A stretch of DNA of 64,000 nt from Spirochaetes bacterium RBG_16_49_21. Lineage in GTDB: Bacteria; Spirochaetota; UBA4802; UBA5550. The notes beneath the pieces were generated by a model that was not told the DNA's origin, ran no database searches, and saw only the letters and a list, made by a program, of their open reading frames with translations. The position numbers and the translations under genes are program-made. Every line of letters begins with the position of its first letter. Position 1 is the stretch's first letter. This document shows, piece by piece, positions 20,973 through 29,567 of this stretch. Location: the NCBI GenBank assembly GCA_001829495.1, contig MIBJ01000022.1, positions 1 to 64,000 on the forward strand. Direction: 5' to 3'.

Positions 20973-22496
20973 CTATAGATACCGCGCCGCGACTTCCTTG
21001 TCGTCGAAGTGTATTTTTTCAGTACCGATGATCTGATAATCCTCGTGCCCCTTGCCCGCTATGACGACGATATCGTCCCTTTCAGCCGAAGAAAGGGCGC
21101 GGGCGATCGCCTCCTCCCGGTCCGGCAGTATCTCATGGTTTTCGCCGGTGATGCCCGCGGCTATGTCCCTGATGATCCGATCCGGATCCTCGGTGCGGGG
21201 ATTGTCGCTCGTGACGATAACCAGGTCGGAATTTTCCTCGGCGGCCCTGCCCATGAGCGGCCGCTTGCTCCGGTCCCGGTCGCCGCCGCAGCCGAACACG
21301 GTGATGATGCGCCGGTGATCCAGCTCATTCACGGATTTAAGGAGCTTGGAGAGCGCGTCAGCCGTATGCGCATAGTCCACGATCACGGTAAAGCCTTTTG
21401 CCGCCGTGAGCACGTCGAACCTGCCGGGCACGGACGAGAGCTCTTCGAGCCCGGCTGTGATCTCGTCGCCGGCTGCGCCCATCTGATGCGCGGCGGCAAA
21501 AGCGGCGATCGCATTATAGAGCTGGAACCTTCCCGGAAGCTTCAGATTGATCGGCAGGCCGGGAAACGGCCGTTCGAGCCTGAAGCTTAATCCCCTGATG
21601 GAGTTGTTCACGCTCCCTTTTTCAGGCATATAATCGGACTCCGCGTCGACGCCGAAAGATTTCAGCGGATAGGCGTACTGGTTTTTTATCAGATAAATCT
21701 CCTTGCCGTAACGGTCGTCGGCGTTCACGATCCCGCATCTCCCCTTTTTGCGGCTCGCATTGAGAAGATCGAACAGCCTCTTCTTTGCGTAAAAATAGCT
21801 CTCAAAATCGTGATGGAAGTCGAGATGATCCCCGGTCAGGTTGGTGAACACCGCTGCGTCGAAATCGATATCGTTCGCCCGGCTGAGCTCCAGCGCATGG
21901 GACGAAGCCTCCATGATGACGACCGCGATTCCGTCCTGTTTCATCCGGTACAGCGTCTCCTGGAGATCCTTCGACTCCGGGGTCGTGTTCAGGGCGGGAT
22001 AGCTTCGGTTCCCCCAGCGGTAATTGATCGTCCCGATCACGCCGGTATTGAGGCCATGACGCCTCATAATCGATTCAAGCATGTAGGTGACCGACGTCTT
22101 GCCATTGGTGCCGGTGACACCGATCACCATCATGGATCGGGAAGGGAATCCGTAGAAGGCCGCCGATAGCCGCGACAAGGCCTTTCGCGGATCCTGCGCG
22201 GCCAGCACACCGGCTCCCGCGGCGCTCAGGCCGGAAAAATCGTGCGTCCTTTCCCGCGCAATAAGAACCGCCGCTGCGCCCTTTTCGACAGCGGCACCGA
22301 TATACGCGTGCCCGTCGCTTTTGAATCCTTCAACCGCTACAAAAAGGCTCCCCTTTCTGACGCTGCGGGAGTCGTACTCTATCGAGCAGATCTCCGCTGT
22401 GCCGCTTCCGGCGTACAGATCGGCAATGCCGCCGGCCTCCCGTAGGAGCGCAGCCAAAGGCATCCTGATTTTATTGCTGAGCATTATTTTCATCAA
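20973..22496 (-). CDS. murE: UDP-N-acetylmuramoyl-tripeptide synthetase MurE
   Basis: GVTGTNGKTSVTYMLESI; VDYAHTADALSKLL; TSDNPRTEDPDRII (DNPR resembles the meso-Dap-type specificity motif). Confidence 0.95.
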   Translation of the reverse strand: MMKIMLSNKIRMPLAALLREAGGIADLYAGSGTAEICSIEYDSRSVRKGSLFVAVEGFKSDGHAYIGAAVEKGAAAVLIARERTHDFSGLSAAGAGVLAAQDPRKALSRLSAAFYGFPSRSMMVIGVTGTNGKTSVTYMLESIMRRHGLNTGVIGTINYRWGNRSYPALNTTPESKDLQETLYRMKQDGIAVVIMEASSHALELSRANDIDFDAAVFTNLTGDHLDFHHDFESYFYAKKRLFDLLNASRKKGRCGIVNADDRYGKEIYLIKNQYAYPLKSFGVDAESDYMPEKGSVNNSIRGLSFRLERPFPGLPINLKLPGRFQLYNAIAAFAAAHQMGAAGDEITAGLEELSSVPGRFDVLTAAKGFTVIVDYAHTADALSKLLKSVNELDHRRIITVFGCGGDRDRSKRPLMGRAAEENSDLVIVTSDNPRTEDPDRIIRDIAAGITGENHEILPDREEAIARALSSAERDDIVVIAGKGHEDYQIIGTEKIHFDDKEVAARYL

Positions 22497-22716
22497 CTGC
22501 CATTACGTCGAAATCTTCCGGAAGAACCGGCTTAAAGCCCCTTCTCCGGGCATAATCCTGGACCACCTCCATTCTCCGGTACAGCTCGATCTCATACCGG
22601 AGATGGTCGTTGTCCTTAACGATCTGCTCTTCAATGTCCGACAACTTTTGATACTGGAGCCCTATCTTCATGATCTCGATGTTCTGCCATACGTACAGGG
22701 TCACGAACAGACTCAT
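22471..22716 (-). CDS. ftsL: FtsL-like small division protein (single TM plus coiled coil)
   Basis: Position between rsmH and murE; TM followed by a heptad-rich segment. Translation may begin further upstream, around 22743 (see findings). Confidence 0.6.
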   Translation of the reverse strand: MSLFVTLYVWQNIEIMKIGLQYQKLSDIEEQIVKDNDHLRYEIELYRRMEVVQDYARRRGFKPVLPEDFDVMAVDENNAQQ

Positions 22717-22754
22717 GAATAATATGATAATGATATATTTGATGACGAACCTCT

Positions 22755-23690
22755 CTACAGCTTCTCACAAACCCGCAATCGCGCGCTCCGGGCCCTGCTG
22801 TTCGATTCAACCTCTTCAACGTGAGGACGCAGGGGCTTTTTCGTCAATATTTTTACCAGCCCCTCTCCGGCGCACCGGCAATCCCGCTCCCCTTCCGCGC
22901 ACTCGCAACCGCGCGAGAGCCTTCTGAACTTCTCCTTGACGATCCGGTCTTCCAGGGAGTGAAACGATATGGCCATGATCCTCCCGCCCGAAGCCAGAAG
23001 CCGGTACGCCTGGCCCAGGCTTTTTTCTATGCATGCAAGCTCGTCGTTCACAAATATTCTGACGGCCTGGAATACCCTCGTTGCCGGGTGTATATTCCTT
23101 ACGTGAAATTTCTTCGGGATTGCGCGAAGAACTATGCGGGCGAGCTCTCCGGTCGTCCCGACCGGCCCGTCCACCCGCGCCCTGCGGATCGCGGCTGCGA
23201 TCCTCCGCGCCCACCGCTCCTGCCCGAGCCGGAAAAAAATATCGGCCAGACGCTTCTCATCAAAGGTATTTACGACATGATACGCGCTCACCCCGCTCCC
23301 GTCCAGCCTCATGTCCAGTTTTTCGTCTCTGGCAAAAGTAAACCCTCGTCCGCTTCTCTCAAGATGGAACGAAGATACGCCGAAATCATATAAAAAATAG
23401 TGTATCTTCCCTCTCAACGTATCGAGATGCCGAGAAATATAAGAAAAATTATCATTAATGTAATCAATTCTAGCTGCATACGGCTTAAGCCTCCGCCTTG
23501 CTGCCTCAAGAATGTCTGCGTCCCTGTCCATGGCGATGATCCTTAGACGCGCAAACCTCGATAATAATAGCTCTGAATGACCTCCTTCACCGACCGTACA
23601 ATCAACCAGAATGCCTGCGCCCCGGCTGGCCGAGCTCTCAATGAAATGGAGCAGCTCGTTGGTCATCACCGGGATGTGCGCGTATTCCAA
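22755..23690 (-). CDS. rsmH: 16S rRNA (cytosine1402-N4)-methyltransferase
   Basis: HIPVMTNELLHFI; DCTVGEGGHSELLL; YDFGVSSFHLE; AISFHSLEDRIVK. Confidence 0.97.
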   Translation of the reverse strand: MEYAHIPVMTNELLHFIESSASRGAGILVDCTVGEGGHSELLLSRFARLRIIAMDRDADILEAARRRLKPYAARIDYINDNFSYISRHLDTLRGKIHYFLYDFGVSSFHLERSGRGFTFARDEKLDMRLDGSGVSAYHVVNTFDEKRLADIFFRLGQERWARRIAAAIRRARVDGPVGTTGELARIVLRAIPKKFHVRNIHPATRVFQAVRIFVNDELACIEKSLGQAYRLLASGGRIMAISFHSLEDRIVKEKFRRLSRGCECAEGERDCRCAGEGLVKILTKKPLRPHVEEVESNSRARSARLRVCEKL

Positions 23691-23752
23691 ATATGACCTC
23701 GTAAATTATGTCGCATTATGCAGGGGCAGGCCTCAAGCCTGGCCCCCTACGG

Positions 23753-24190
23753 TTATATGCCGAGATCACCGGCCAGGGCGTTCAGGGAATCCTGGTCAGG
23801 CCGGTACTGGTTGTATATCTCGGTCGCCCAGATCTCGATCCTGTCGTTCAGTCCCAGGATGGTAATGTCGTTTTTTATCCGGGCGTATTCCAGGTGGCTG
23901 CCGGGGATCAGTATCCTCCCCTGCCGGTCCAGCTCCTGGTCCCTGGCGCCTCCCATAAGGTGGCGGATCCAATTCCTGTTGGTGGGATTCGATTGAGGCA
24001 GCGGCACCAGCTTCTCCCTGACGAAGCGCGTCCAATCCTCTTCCCTGAAAGCCATGATGCATTGGTCAAATCCATACGTGAGCACGAGCGTGTTAAGAAT
24101 GTAATCTTCGCCAAAAGCCTTGCGCAAGGTGATCGGGATCGACACCCTTCCTTTTTCATCAAGAGTCGGATGATATTCACCCATGAACAT
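23753..24190 (-). CDS. mraZ: Transcriptional regulator MraZ
   Basis: MFMGEYHPTLDEKGRVSIPITLRKAFGED; duplicated SpoVT/AbrB-like motif (LDRQGRILIP). Confidence 0.96.
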   Translation of the reverse strand: MFMGEYHPTLDEKGRVSIPITLRKAFGEDYILNTLVLTYGFDQCIMAFREEDWTRFVREKLVPLPQSNPTNRNWIRHLMGGARDQELDRQGRILIPGSHLEYARIKNDITILGLNDRIEIWATEIYNQYRPDQDSLNALAGDLGI

Positions 24191-24226
24191 TGTCGTGCCT
24201 TCACCCCAAGGATTAGATCAACAAAA

Positions 24227-24273
24227 ATCCCCACTTTTCCCCATTAATTACCAAATGAGACATAATTTGTCAA
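24227..24273 (-). promoter_or_regulatory. dcw promoter with MraZ-type operator
   Basis: On minus strand TTGACA-N17-TAATTA, immediately followed by TGGGGAAAAGTGGGG (two TGGG at 10-nt period); a further TGGGG lies nearer mraZ. Confidence 0.6.
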
Positions 24274-24481
24274 GACTAAAATGAAATTTTTATAACTTTT
24301 GTCTATAAATAATATTGTAGCAAATTTTCCTTGACGAGATTACGGTAACTCCTGAAAAATGGGCTGCCTTCGAGGGGGTCAGAGCAACTGTTGTTCGCGA
24401 GTAACGGTTTGTTTGTGTTTTGGGGGTCAGAGCAACCCGATATTATGGGAAGGGTCAGAGCCCTAGCACAATTTAATATAT

Positions 24482-24552
24482 GCGGGTGTAGTTCAGTGGT
24501 AGAACTTCAGCCTTCCAAGCTGGCCACGTGGGTTCGATTCCCATCACCCGCT
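24482..24552 (+). tRNA. tRNA-Gly(TCC)
   Basis: Cloverleaf GCGGGTG...CTTCCAA anticodon loop...GGTTCGATTCC...CACCCGC; no encoded CCA. Confidence 0.95.
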
Positions 24553-24781
24553 CATGGAATGCCGCGAAAAACGGCCGGCATCCTTCACCGCTTTTTTAAT
24601 CGCCTTCCAGATATCAGTTCCCTGTGATTGTTTCAGGGTGCGGGGACAAATACGGCCCGGCGAAAATGAATCAGGGGAATATATTCCCTTCAAAAATTAC
24701 AGCAATCCCTTTTTTAGTCAAATTGACGACATCATCCTGAGCTCCGGCCGGGAACGGTCGGGCTCGGTCCTCGCGCCGCAT

Positions 24782-25558
24782 CTAATTCAATATTGTAAAA
24801 TATCTCCCATTGAGCCTTGTAACGCTTATCTTTCTTTTGTACAGGGAGCTTAAAATTTCGTCGTTGATGGCGTCATCGATATCACCGCAGAAATAACATT
24901 CCCCGTTTTCTATGATCAGAATCCTGCTAAAAAGCGGTGTTATCTCCTCAATATGATGGGTGACAAATATAATTGATGTTTTTTTAAATCTACTGATTTT
25001 ATCAATCGACAATAATAAATCCTCTCTTGCTGAAAGGTCTAATCCCATGGTCGGCTCGTCGAACAAGAGGAGTTCCGGTTGATTTATGGAGGCCCTCAGC
25101 ATGAGAATCTTTTGCTTTTCGCCATCAGAGAGGACATTAAATTTATCATTGGCCCGTCCGTTCATGTTAATGGTATCCAATAATTCGTGTGCATAAGAAA
25201 TATCAACGCCTGATGGCTCAACATACAAACCGATCGATGCATAAAGACCGCTCAATATAACATCAATGGTGCTTTCATTTTTTGAAATCATATCCTTAAG
25301 CGAGATACTAATATATCCTATTCTTTTTCTGATATCCCGTATATCATTCCCAAATGTTTTGCTCGCGAAGCGTATAACCTCGCCCATGCTTGGATAAAGA
25401 TATCCCGCGATGATCTCGAGGAGTTTTGTTTTACCGGAACCATTTTTCCCATAAAGAATCCAGTTTTCGTTCTCTTGAATATGCCAGGATATATTTTTTA
25501 GAATATGTTTTTCTGTTTTATCAAAAAAATATAATGAGATGTTTTTCAGCTCAATCAT
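24782..25558 (-). CDS. ABC transporter ATP-binding protein (no adjacent permease)
   Basis: Walker A GKNGSGKTKLL, signature LSDGEKQKILM, Walker B LLLFDEPTMGLD. Confidence 0.9.
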   Translation of the reverse strand: MIELKNISLYFFDKTEKHILKNISWHIQENENWILYGKNGSGKTKLLEIIAGYLYPSMGEVIRFASKTFGNDIRDIRKRIGYISISLKDMISKNESTIDVILSGLYASIGLYVEPSGVDISYAHELLDTINMNGRANDKFNVLSDGEKQKILMLRASINQPELLLFDEPTMGLDLSAREDLLLSIDKISRFKKTSIIFVTHHIEEITPLFSRILIIENGECYFCGDIDDAINDEILSSLYKRKISVTRLNGRYFTILN

Positions 25559-25794
25559 AGCGGGAAATTTATTATTGGATAATAATTATTCAAGTACTTA
25601 TTTTTAATGCGATGGGCTGTTTACGGGTAACATCTCCAAAAATGCGGCGATTCCAATAATTATTATCGACGATTGTCCTTATTTTGCTTGACTAATGCAA
25701 TTTTATATCATCCAGCATATGGATGACCGGCAGGCAAGAGTACCAATGGTAAAAATTATTTCATGCATCAATACTATTATTAGGAGGGAACCAT

Positions 25795-26964
25795 ATGGCT
25801 GGTGAAAACGGAGATTCCTATACCGAAACCACATCACAATCCTGGGGATCGCGCCTCATGGAATCCATCAAGGGTGTTCTCGTTGGCCTTGTTTTGTTTA
25901 TCGCGGCCTTCCCCGTTCTCTGGATGAATGAAGGCTGCGCAGTCAAAACCGCAAAGGGGCTGGACGAGGGAGCAAAGATCGTCACATCGGTTAAGGCCGA
26001 AACGGTTGATCCCGCCAATAACGGCAAGGAGGTGCACCTGTCCGCATTGGCGACAACGGACGAAGTCCTTGCAGACAAGAACTTTGGAATCAACCAGAAG
26101 TGCATCAAGCTCATACGCAACGTCGAGATGTACCAATGGAAAGAGGAGTCACATTCGGAAAAAAAGAAAAAACTGGGCGGCGGCGAAGAAACGGTGACGA
26201 CCTATACGTACAAAAAGGAATGGTCCTCAAACCCGATAGATTCAAGCAAATTCAAAAAGCCCGGATACAAAAACCCGGCTATGCCTTACAAGGGAGAAAC
26301 CTTTACCGCGAATTTGGTCAAACTTGGCGCTTTCAGGCTCAGCCCCTCACTCATAAGCCAGATCACCAAGAGCGAACCCATGGCACTGCAGCAGGAAAAC
26401 ATATCGAAACTCTCTGCCGAGATCAGGGGGAAAGCCAGGATTCTTGACGGCGGGATATTTGTCGGCAAAAATTCCCCGGAACCGAACATCGGGGATTTCA
26501 AGATCAATTATTCGATCGTAAAGCCCCAAACGGTATCCGTAGTCGCTAAGCAGATAAACGATACATTCGAGGCCTATGCGACTAAACAAGGTACCGAGAT
26601 AAACCGTCTCGAACATGGCGAGCGATCGGCTGAATCCATGTTCCAACAGATGCAGAAGGAAAACACCGTTCAGACCTGGATACTGCGACTTGTCGGGCTG
26701 ATCCTAATGGCATCGGGCATTGGATTAATATTCAGGCCGCTGTCGACTTTCGGCGACGTTATTCCCCTTATCGGCAGCGTTTTGAACATGGGCATTGGAA
26801 TTTTCGCGTTCATCATGGGGCTTGTCCTCTCGCTGATAACCATTGCCATCGCCTGGATCGCCCACCGGCCGATTCTCGGAATAGCCATCCTGGTCATCGG
26901 CGCAGGCATATTTGTCGCGATATGGTTGATAGGCAAACAAAAGAAAGCAAAGGCGGCCGTTTGA
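25795..26964 (+). CDS. TMEM43/LUMA-family membrane protein
   Basis: N-terminal TM, ~260-aa soluble domain (VKTAKGLDEGAKIV..., NVEMYQWKEES..., YKKEWSSNPIDSSKF), C-terminal multi-TM bundle. Confidence 0.75.
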   Translation: MAGENGDSYTETTSQSWGSRLMESIKGVLVGLVLFIAAFPVLWMNEGCAVKTAKGLDEGAKIVTSVKAETVDPANNGKEVHLSALATTDEVLADKNFGINQKCIKLIRNVEMYQWKEESHSEKKKKLGGGEETVTTYTYKKEWSSNPIDSSKFKKPGYKNPAMPYKGETFTANLVKLGAFRLSPSLISQITKSEPMALQQENISKLSAEIRGKARILDGGIFVGKNSPEPNIGDFKINYSIVKPQTVSVVAKQINDTFEAYATKQGTEINRLEHGERSAESMFQQMQKENTVQTWILRLVGLILMASGIGLIFRPLSTFGDVIPLIGSVLNMGIGIFAFIMGLVLSLITIAIAWIAHRPILGIAILVIGAGIFVAIWLIGKQKKAKAAV

Positions 26965-26980
26965 TGCCGGAGCGACGCTG

Positions 26981-27019
26981 CATGATAAAACTCCCTTCAA
27001 AAAAGGGAGTTTTATCATG
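26981..27019. terminator. Hairpin terminator
   Basis: catgataaaactccctt-caaaa-aagggagttttatcatg; 17-bp perfect arms. Confidence 0.8.
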
Positions 27020-27027
27020 GGCTATAC

Positions 27028-27240
27028 TCAACTTGACGGATGTTCAACTATTGGAGTCCCTTTTTTAATCAAATTATCGATAACAGAATAATCCCGAATA
27101 GGATTGCCGATCAGATTTACATATTCCAGCTCTTCAAGATTCTCAAGCACGCTGATGTCGGAAATATATTAAAGCTGATATCCAGCTCTTTCAAATGCGC
27201 CAGGTTTTCAAGGCGTTTTACCGGATACCGCCTAATTTTT
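27028..27240 (-). pseudogene. C-terminal remnant of a leucine-rich-repeat protein (frameshifted)
   Basis: Minus strand reads ...RLENLAHLKELDISFN (frame shift) ISDISVLENLEELEYVNLIGNPIRDYSVIDNLIKKGTPIVEHPSS*. Confidence 0.6.
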
Positions 27241-27579
27241 AAGAAAAAGACTGTCAATAGGCCCGGACAGGCCGATAAGGTGATAGAATTCATCGATCCC
27301 AATTCGGAGTTGGCGAAAACCATAGATAAGGAGTATTGGGTAAAGAAGGAAGTCGAGAGACCTAAGTACTTGGCAACCCAAGTAGTTGAAGAGGTCAAAA
27401 AGGCCGGGTTCTCCAAGTTTCGGAGACAACCTAAGCACCTACGCATGTGGAAAGCAGAGGATGCCAAGAATCCGGCGAGGGGGTATGGCACCCTGGTAGC
27501 CGGCACCTGGTACTGGTACGAGTCTTGGGTAAACCGATGTCTCGAACTATGCCAACTAGCCGGTGACAGGTACAAATGA
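27241..27579 (+). pseudogene. C-terminal fragment of unidentified protein
   Basis: Protein-like sequence (...IDPNSELAKTIDKEYWVKKEVERPKYLATQVVEEVKKAGFSKFRRQPKHLRMWKAEDAKNPARGYGTLVAGTWYWYESWVNRCLELCQ) whose in-frame upstream part is antisense to the LRR remnant. Confidence 0.45.
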
Positions 27580-27786
27580 CTCATTGACCCGATAAGTGAA
27601 TCGATTTGCTCCAGAAATTAGAATCCTTATGCCCACCGTGTTAGATAATATTTGGCTACAAATAACCATAAAAAGTATAAATAATGTATAAACGTGCTTT
27701 ACCCTTTGCCCTTTGCGAGAATATAACACAGTTTATTGATGGCTCCCTATTCACCCTCTGCAAAAAACGCTGAATAAAAAATACTT

Positions 27787-27838
27787 GTTTATTCTATAGT
27801 TAATAGGCAATTTTTTTTGACATATTGATAAAGCTCTT
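27787..27838 (+). promoter_or_regulatory. 52-nt promoter-like element, copy A
   Basis: gtttattctatagttaataggcaattttttttgacatattgataaagctctt; contains TTGACA; ungapped alignment to copies B and C. Confidence 0.7.
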
Positions 27839-27848
27839 CGGATTAGAA

Positions 27849-28256
27849 ATGATAAAAGGCCTTAATCACATTACCTTTGCGGTAAACAATCTTGAAAAGT
27901 CCTTTGCATTCTACAAGGACATATTAGGCCTAAAACCCATCGCAAAATGGCAAAACGGCGCCTATTTCACCACAGGCAATACCTGGATCGCCCTAAATCA
28001 AGATTCAAAAGTATCAGAAGCCAGACGCCCCGATTATTCTCATATTGCATTCACCTGCACTGCCTCTGATTTCCAAGCCTTAAAAGCCAAACTTGTAGAT
28101 CATGGATGTAAAAAATGGTCCGAGAATAAATCCGAAGGCGATTCTTTCTATTTTCTGGACCCTGACGGACACAAACTTGAAATACATGTCGGTGACCTGC
28201 AATCACGACTAAAAGAAATGCAGGACAATCCCTGGGATATGTTCGAGTACTACTGA
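27849..28256 (+). CDS. FosA-like VOC metalloenzyme (thiol transferase/glyoxalase superfamily), copy 1
   Basis: GLNHITFAV, PDYSHIAF and HKLEIHVGDL correspond to FosA metal-ligand regions. Confidence 0.8.
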   Translation: MIKGLNHITFAVNNLEKSFAFYKDILGLKPIAKWQNGAYFTTGNTWIALNQDSKVSEARRPDYSHIAFTCTASDFQALKAKLVDHGCKKWSENKSEGDSFYFLDPDGHKLEIHVGDLQSRLKEMQDNPWDMFEYY

Positions 28257-28490
28257 ATAGTGTCACATAATAGGGCGATTTTATCTGGCAAAGAACGGAT
28301 TTAATAAAAGACTTTCAAATTTCCTGCCTGCTTCGATAAGATCCATACACTAAATAGCTTTTTTGTTAATTTCTTATTGACAAGTTTACAAGTTTTAACG
28401 ATATTATTTTTATCATCCCTGTAAGACGTGAGTGTCTTATAGGCCCCGGGTAGCTGGTGCTCCCGGGTTTTATATTTATAGGGGATATTA

Positions 28491-29099
28491 TTGACACGTA
28501 TCGCCTTTTTTATTGACGGGTTCAATTTATATCATTCTCTTGACGATAACAAGTCATACCATAAATATAAATGGCTCAATCTTGCCCGGCTATCCAATAA
28601 CTTAATAAAGAAATCCGATACAATTACAAAAATTTATTACTTCACCGCCCTGGCTCATTGGGATCAAAAAAAAGTCGCTAAACATAAATTGCTTATTCGC
28701 GCACTCGAACTTCAGGGTGTGGAAATAGTATATGGCAAGTTTAAGATGCGAGATAAAACGTGCTTTAAATGCGGCCATACATACAGGAGTCATGAAGAAA
28801 AACAAACTGACGTCAATATAGCCATTACATTGTTTTCAAGCGCTATAAATGATGTCTATGATAAAGCAATAATACTATCAGGTGACAGCGACCTTATCCC
28901 GGCGATCAAAGCAGTTAAAAACACTTTCCCGGCAAAAAACATAGGCGTCGCCATACCCATAGGGAGGACAGCCCAGGAATTAATTAATGTTACTGATTTT
29001 CATATCCGCATCAAAGAAAAACATCTTCGAACCAGCTTGTTTCCACAGGAGATTGATATTGACGGGAAAAAACTATTGTGCCCTGCTACATGGAAATAA
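28491..29099 (+). CDS. NYN/LabA-like PIN-fold putative ribonuclease (TTG start)
   Basis: RIAFFIDGFNLYHSL; conserved QTDVNIAI, ILSGDSDLIPAI; Cys pair CFKCGHTYRSHEEKQTD. Confidence 0.85.
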   Translation: MTRIAFFIDGFNLYHSLDDNKSYHKYKWLNLARLSNNLIKKSDTITKIYYFTALAHWDQKKVAKHKLLIRALELQGVEIVYGKFKMRDKTCFKCGHTYRSHEEKQTDVNIAITLFSSAINDVYDKAIILSGDSDLIPAIKAVKNTFPAKNIGVAIPIGRTAQELINVTDFHIRIKEKHLRTSLFPQEIDIDGKKLLCPATWK

Positions 29100-29120
29100 T
29101 TGTCATGTGCCGGATTAAAA

Positions 29121-29261
29121 ATGATAAAAGGAATTAATCACATTATGTTTGCAGTAGAGAATCTTGAGAAGTCCTTTGAATTCCATAAGGCCCTATTGGG
29201 ATTAAAACCTGTCGCAAAATGGAAAAACGGAGGCTATTTTACCACAGGCGAGACTTGGTGA
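29121..29261 (+). pseudogene. Truncated FosA-like VOC gene, copy 2
   Basis: MIKGINHIMFAVENLEKSFEFHKALLGLKPVAKWKNGGYFTTGETW* matches the first third of copies 1 and 3, then stops. Confidence 0.85.
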
Positions 29262-29536
29262 TGGACACGCCAAAATCTTCACGCCTTAAAAGACCCCGCT
29301 ATCCAATGCCCGCCTTTGTTAAAGAAGCTCTTCTTCAGAGCGGTCTGATGGAGGCATATCGCAGCCGCCCGCCATATCAGCAAAACGATTACATCGGCTG
29401 GATAAGCCGCGCAAAGCGGGAAGAAACAAAGGATAAGCGGCTGGCCCAGATGCTGGACGAGCTTGCGCAAGGCGATAAATACATGAACATGACATATCGT
29501 CCGAAGAAGCTTACCGAGAAAAAAAGCCTGCATTGA
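29261..29536 (+). CDS. YdeI/OmpD-associated (OmdA)-type C-terminal domain protein
   Basis: YQQNDYIGWISRAKREETKDKRLAQMLDELAQGDKYMNM. Confidence 0.6.
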   Translation: MDTPKSSRLKRPRYPMPAFVKEALLQSGLMEAYRSRPPYQQNDYIGWISRAKREETKDKRLAQMLDELAQGDKYMNMTYRPKKLTEKKSLH

Positions 29537-29567
29537 ATGATCATGATTTATTTATAGGAAGATAAAT

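Noticed and set aside
24391-24627. 78-aa ORF
   Set aside because: Reads straight through tRNA-Gly.
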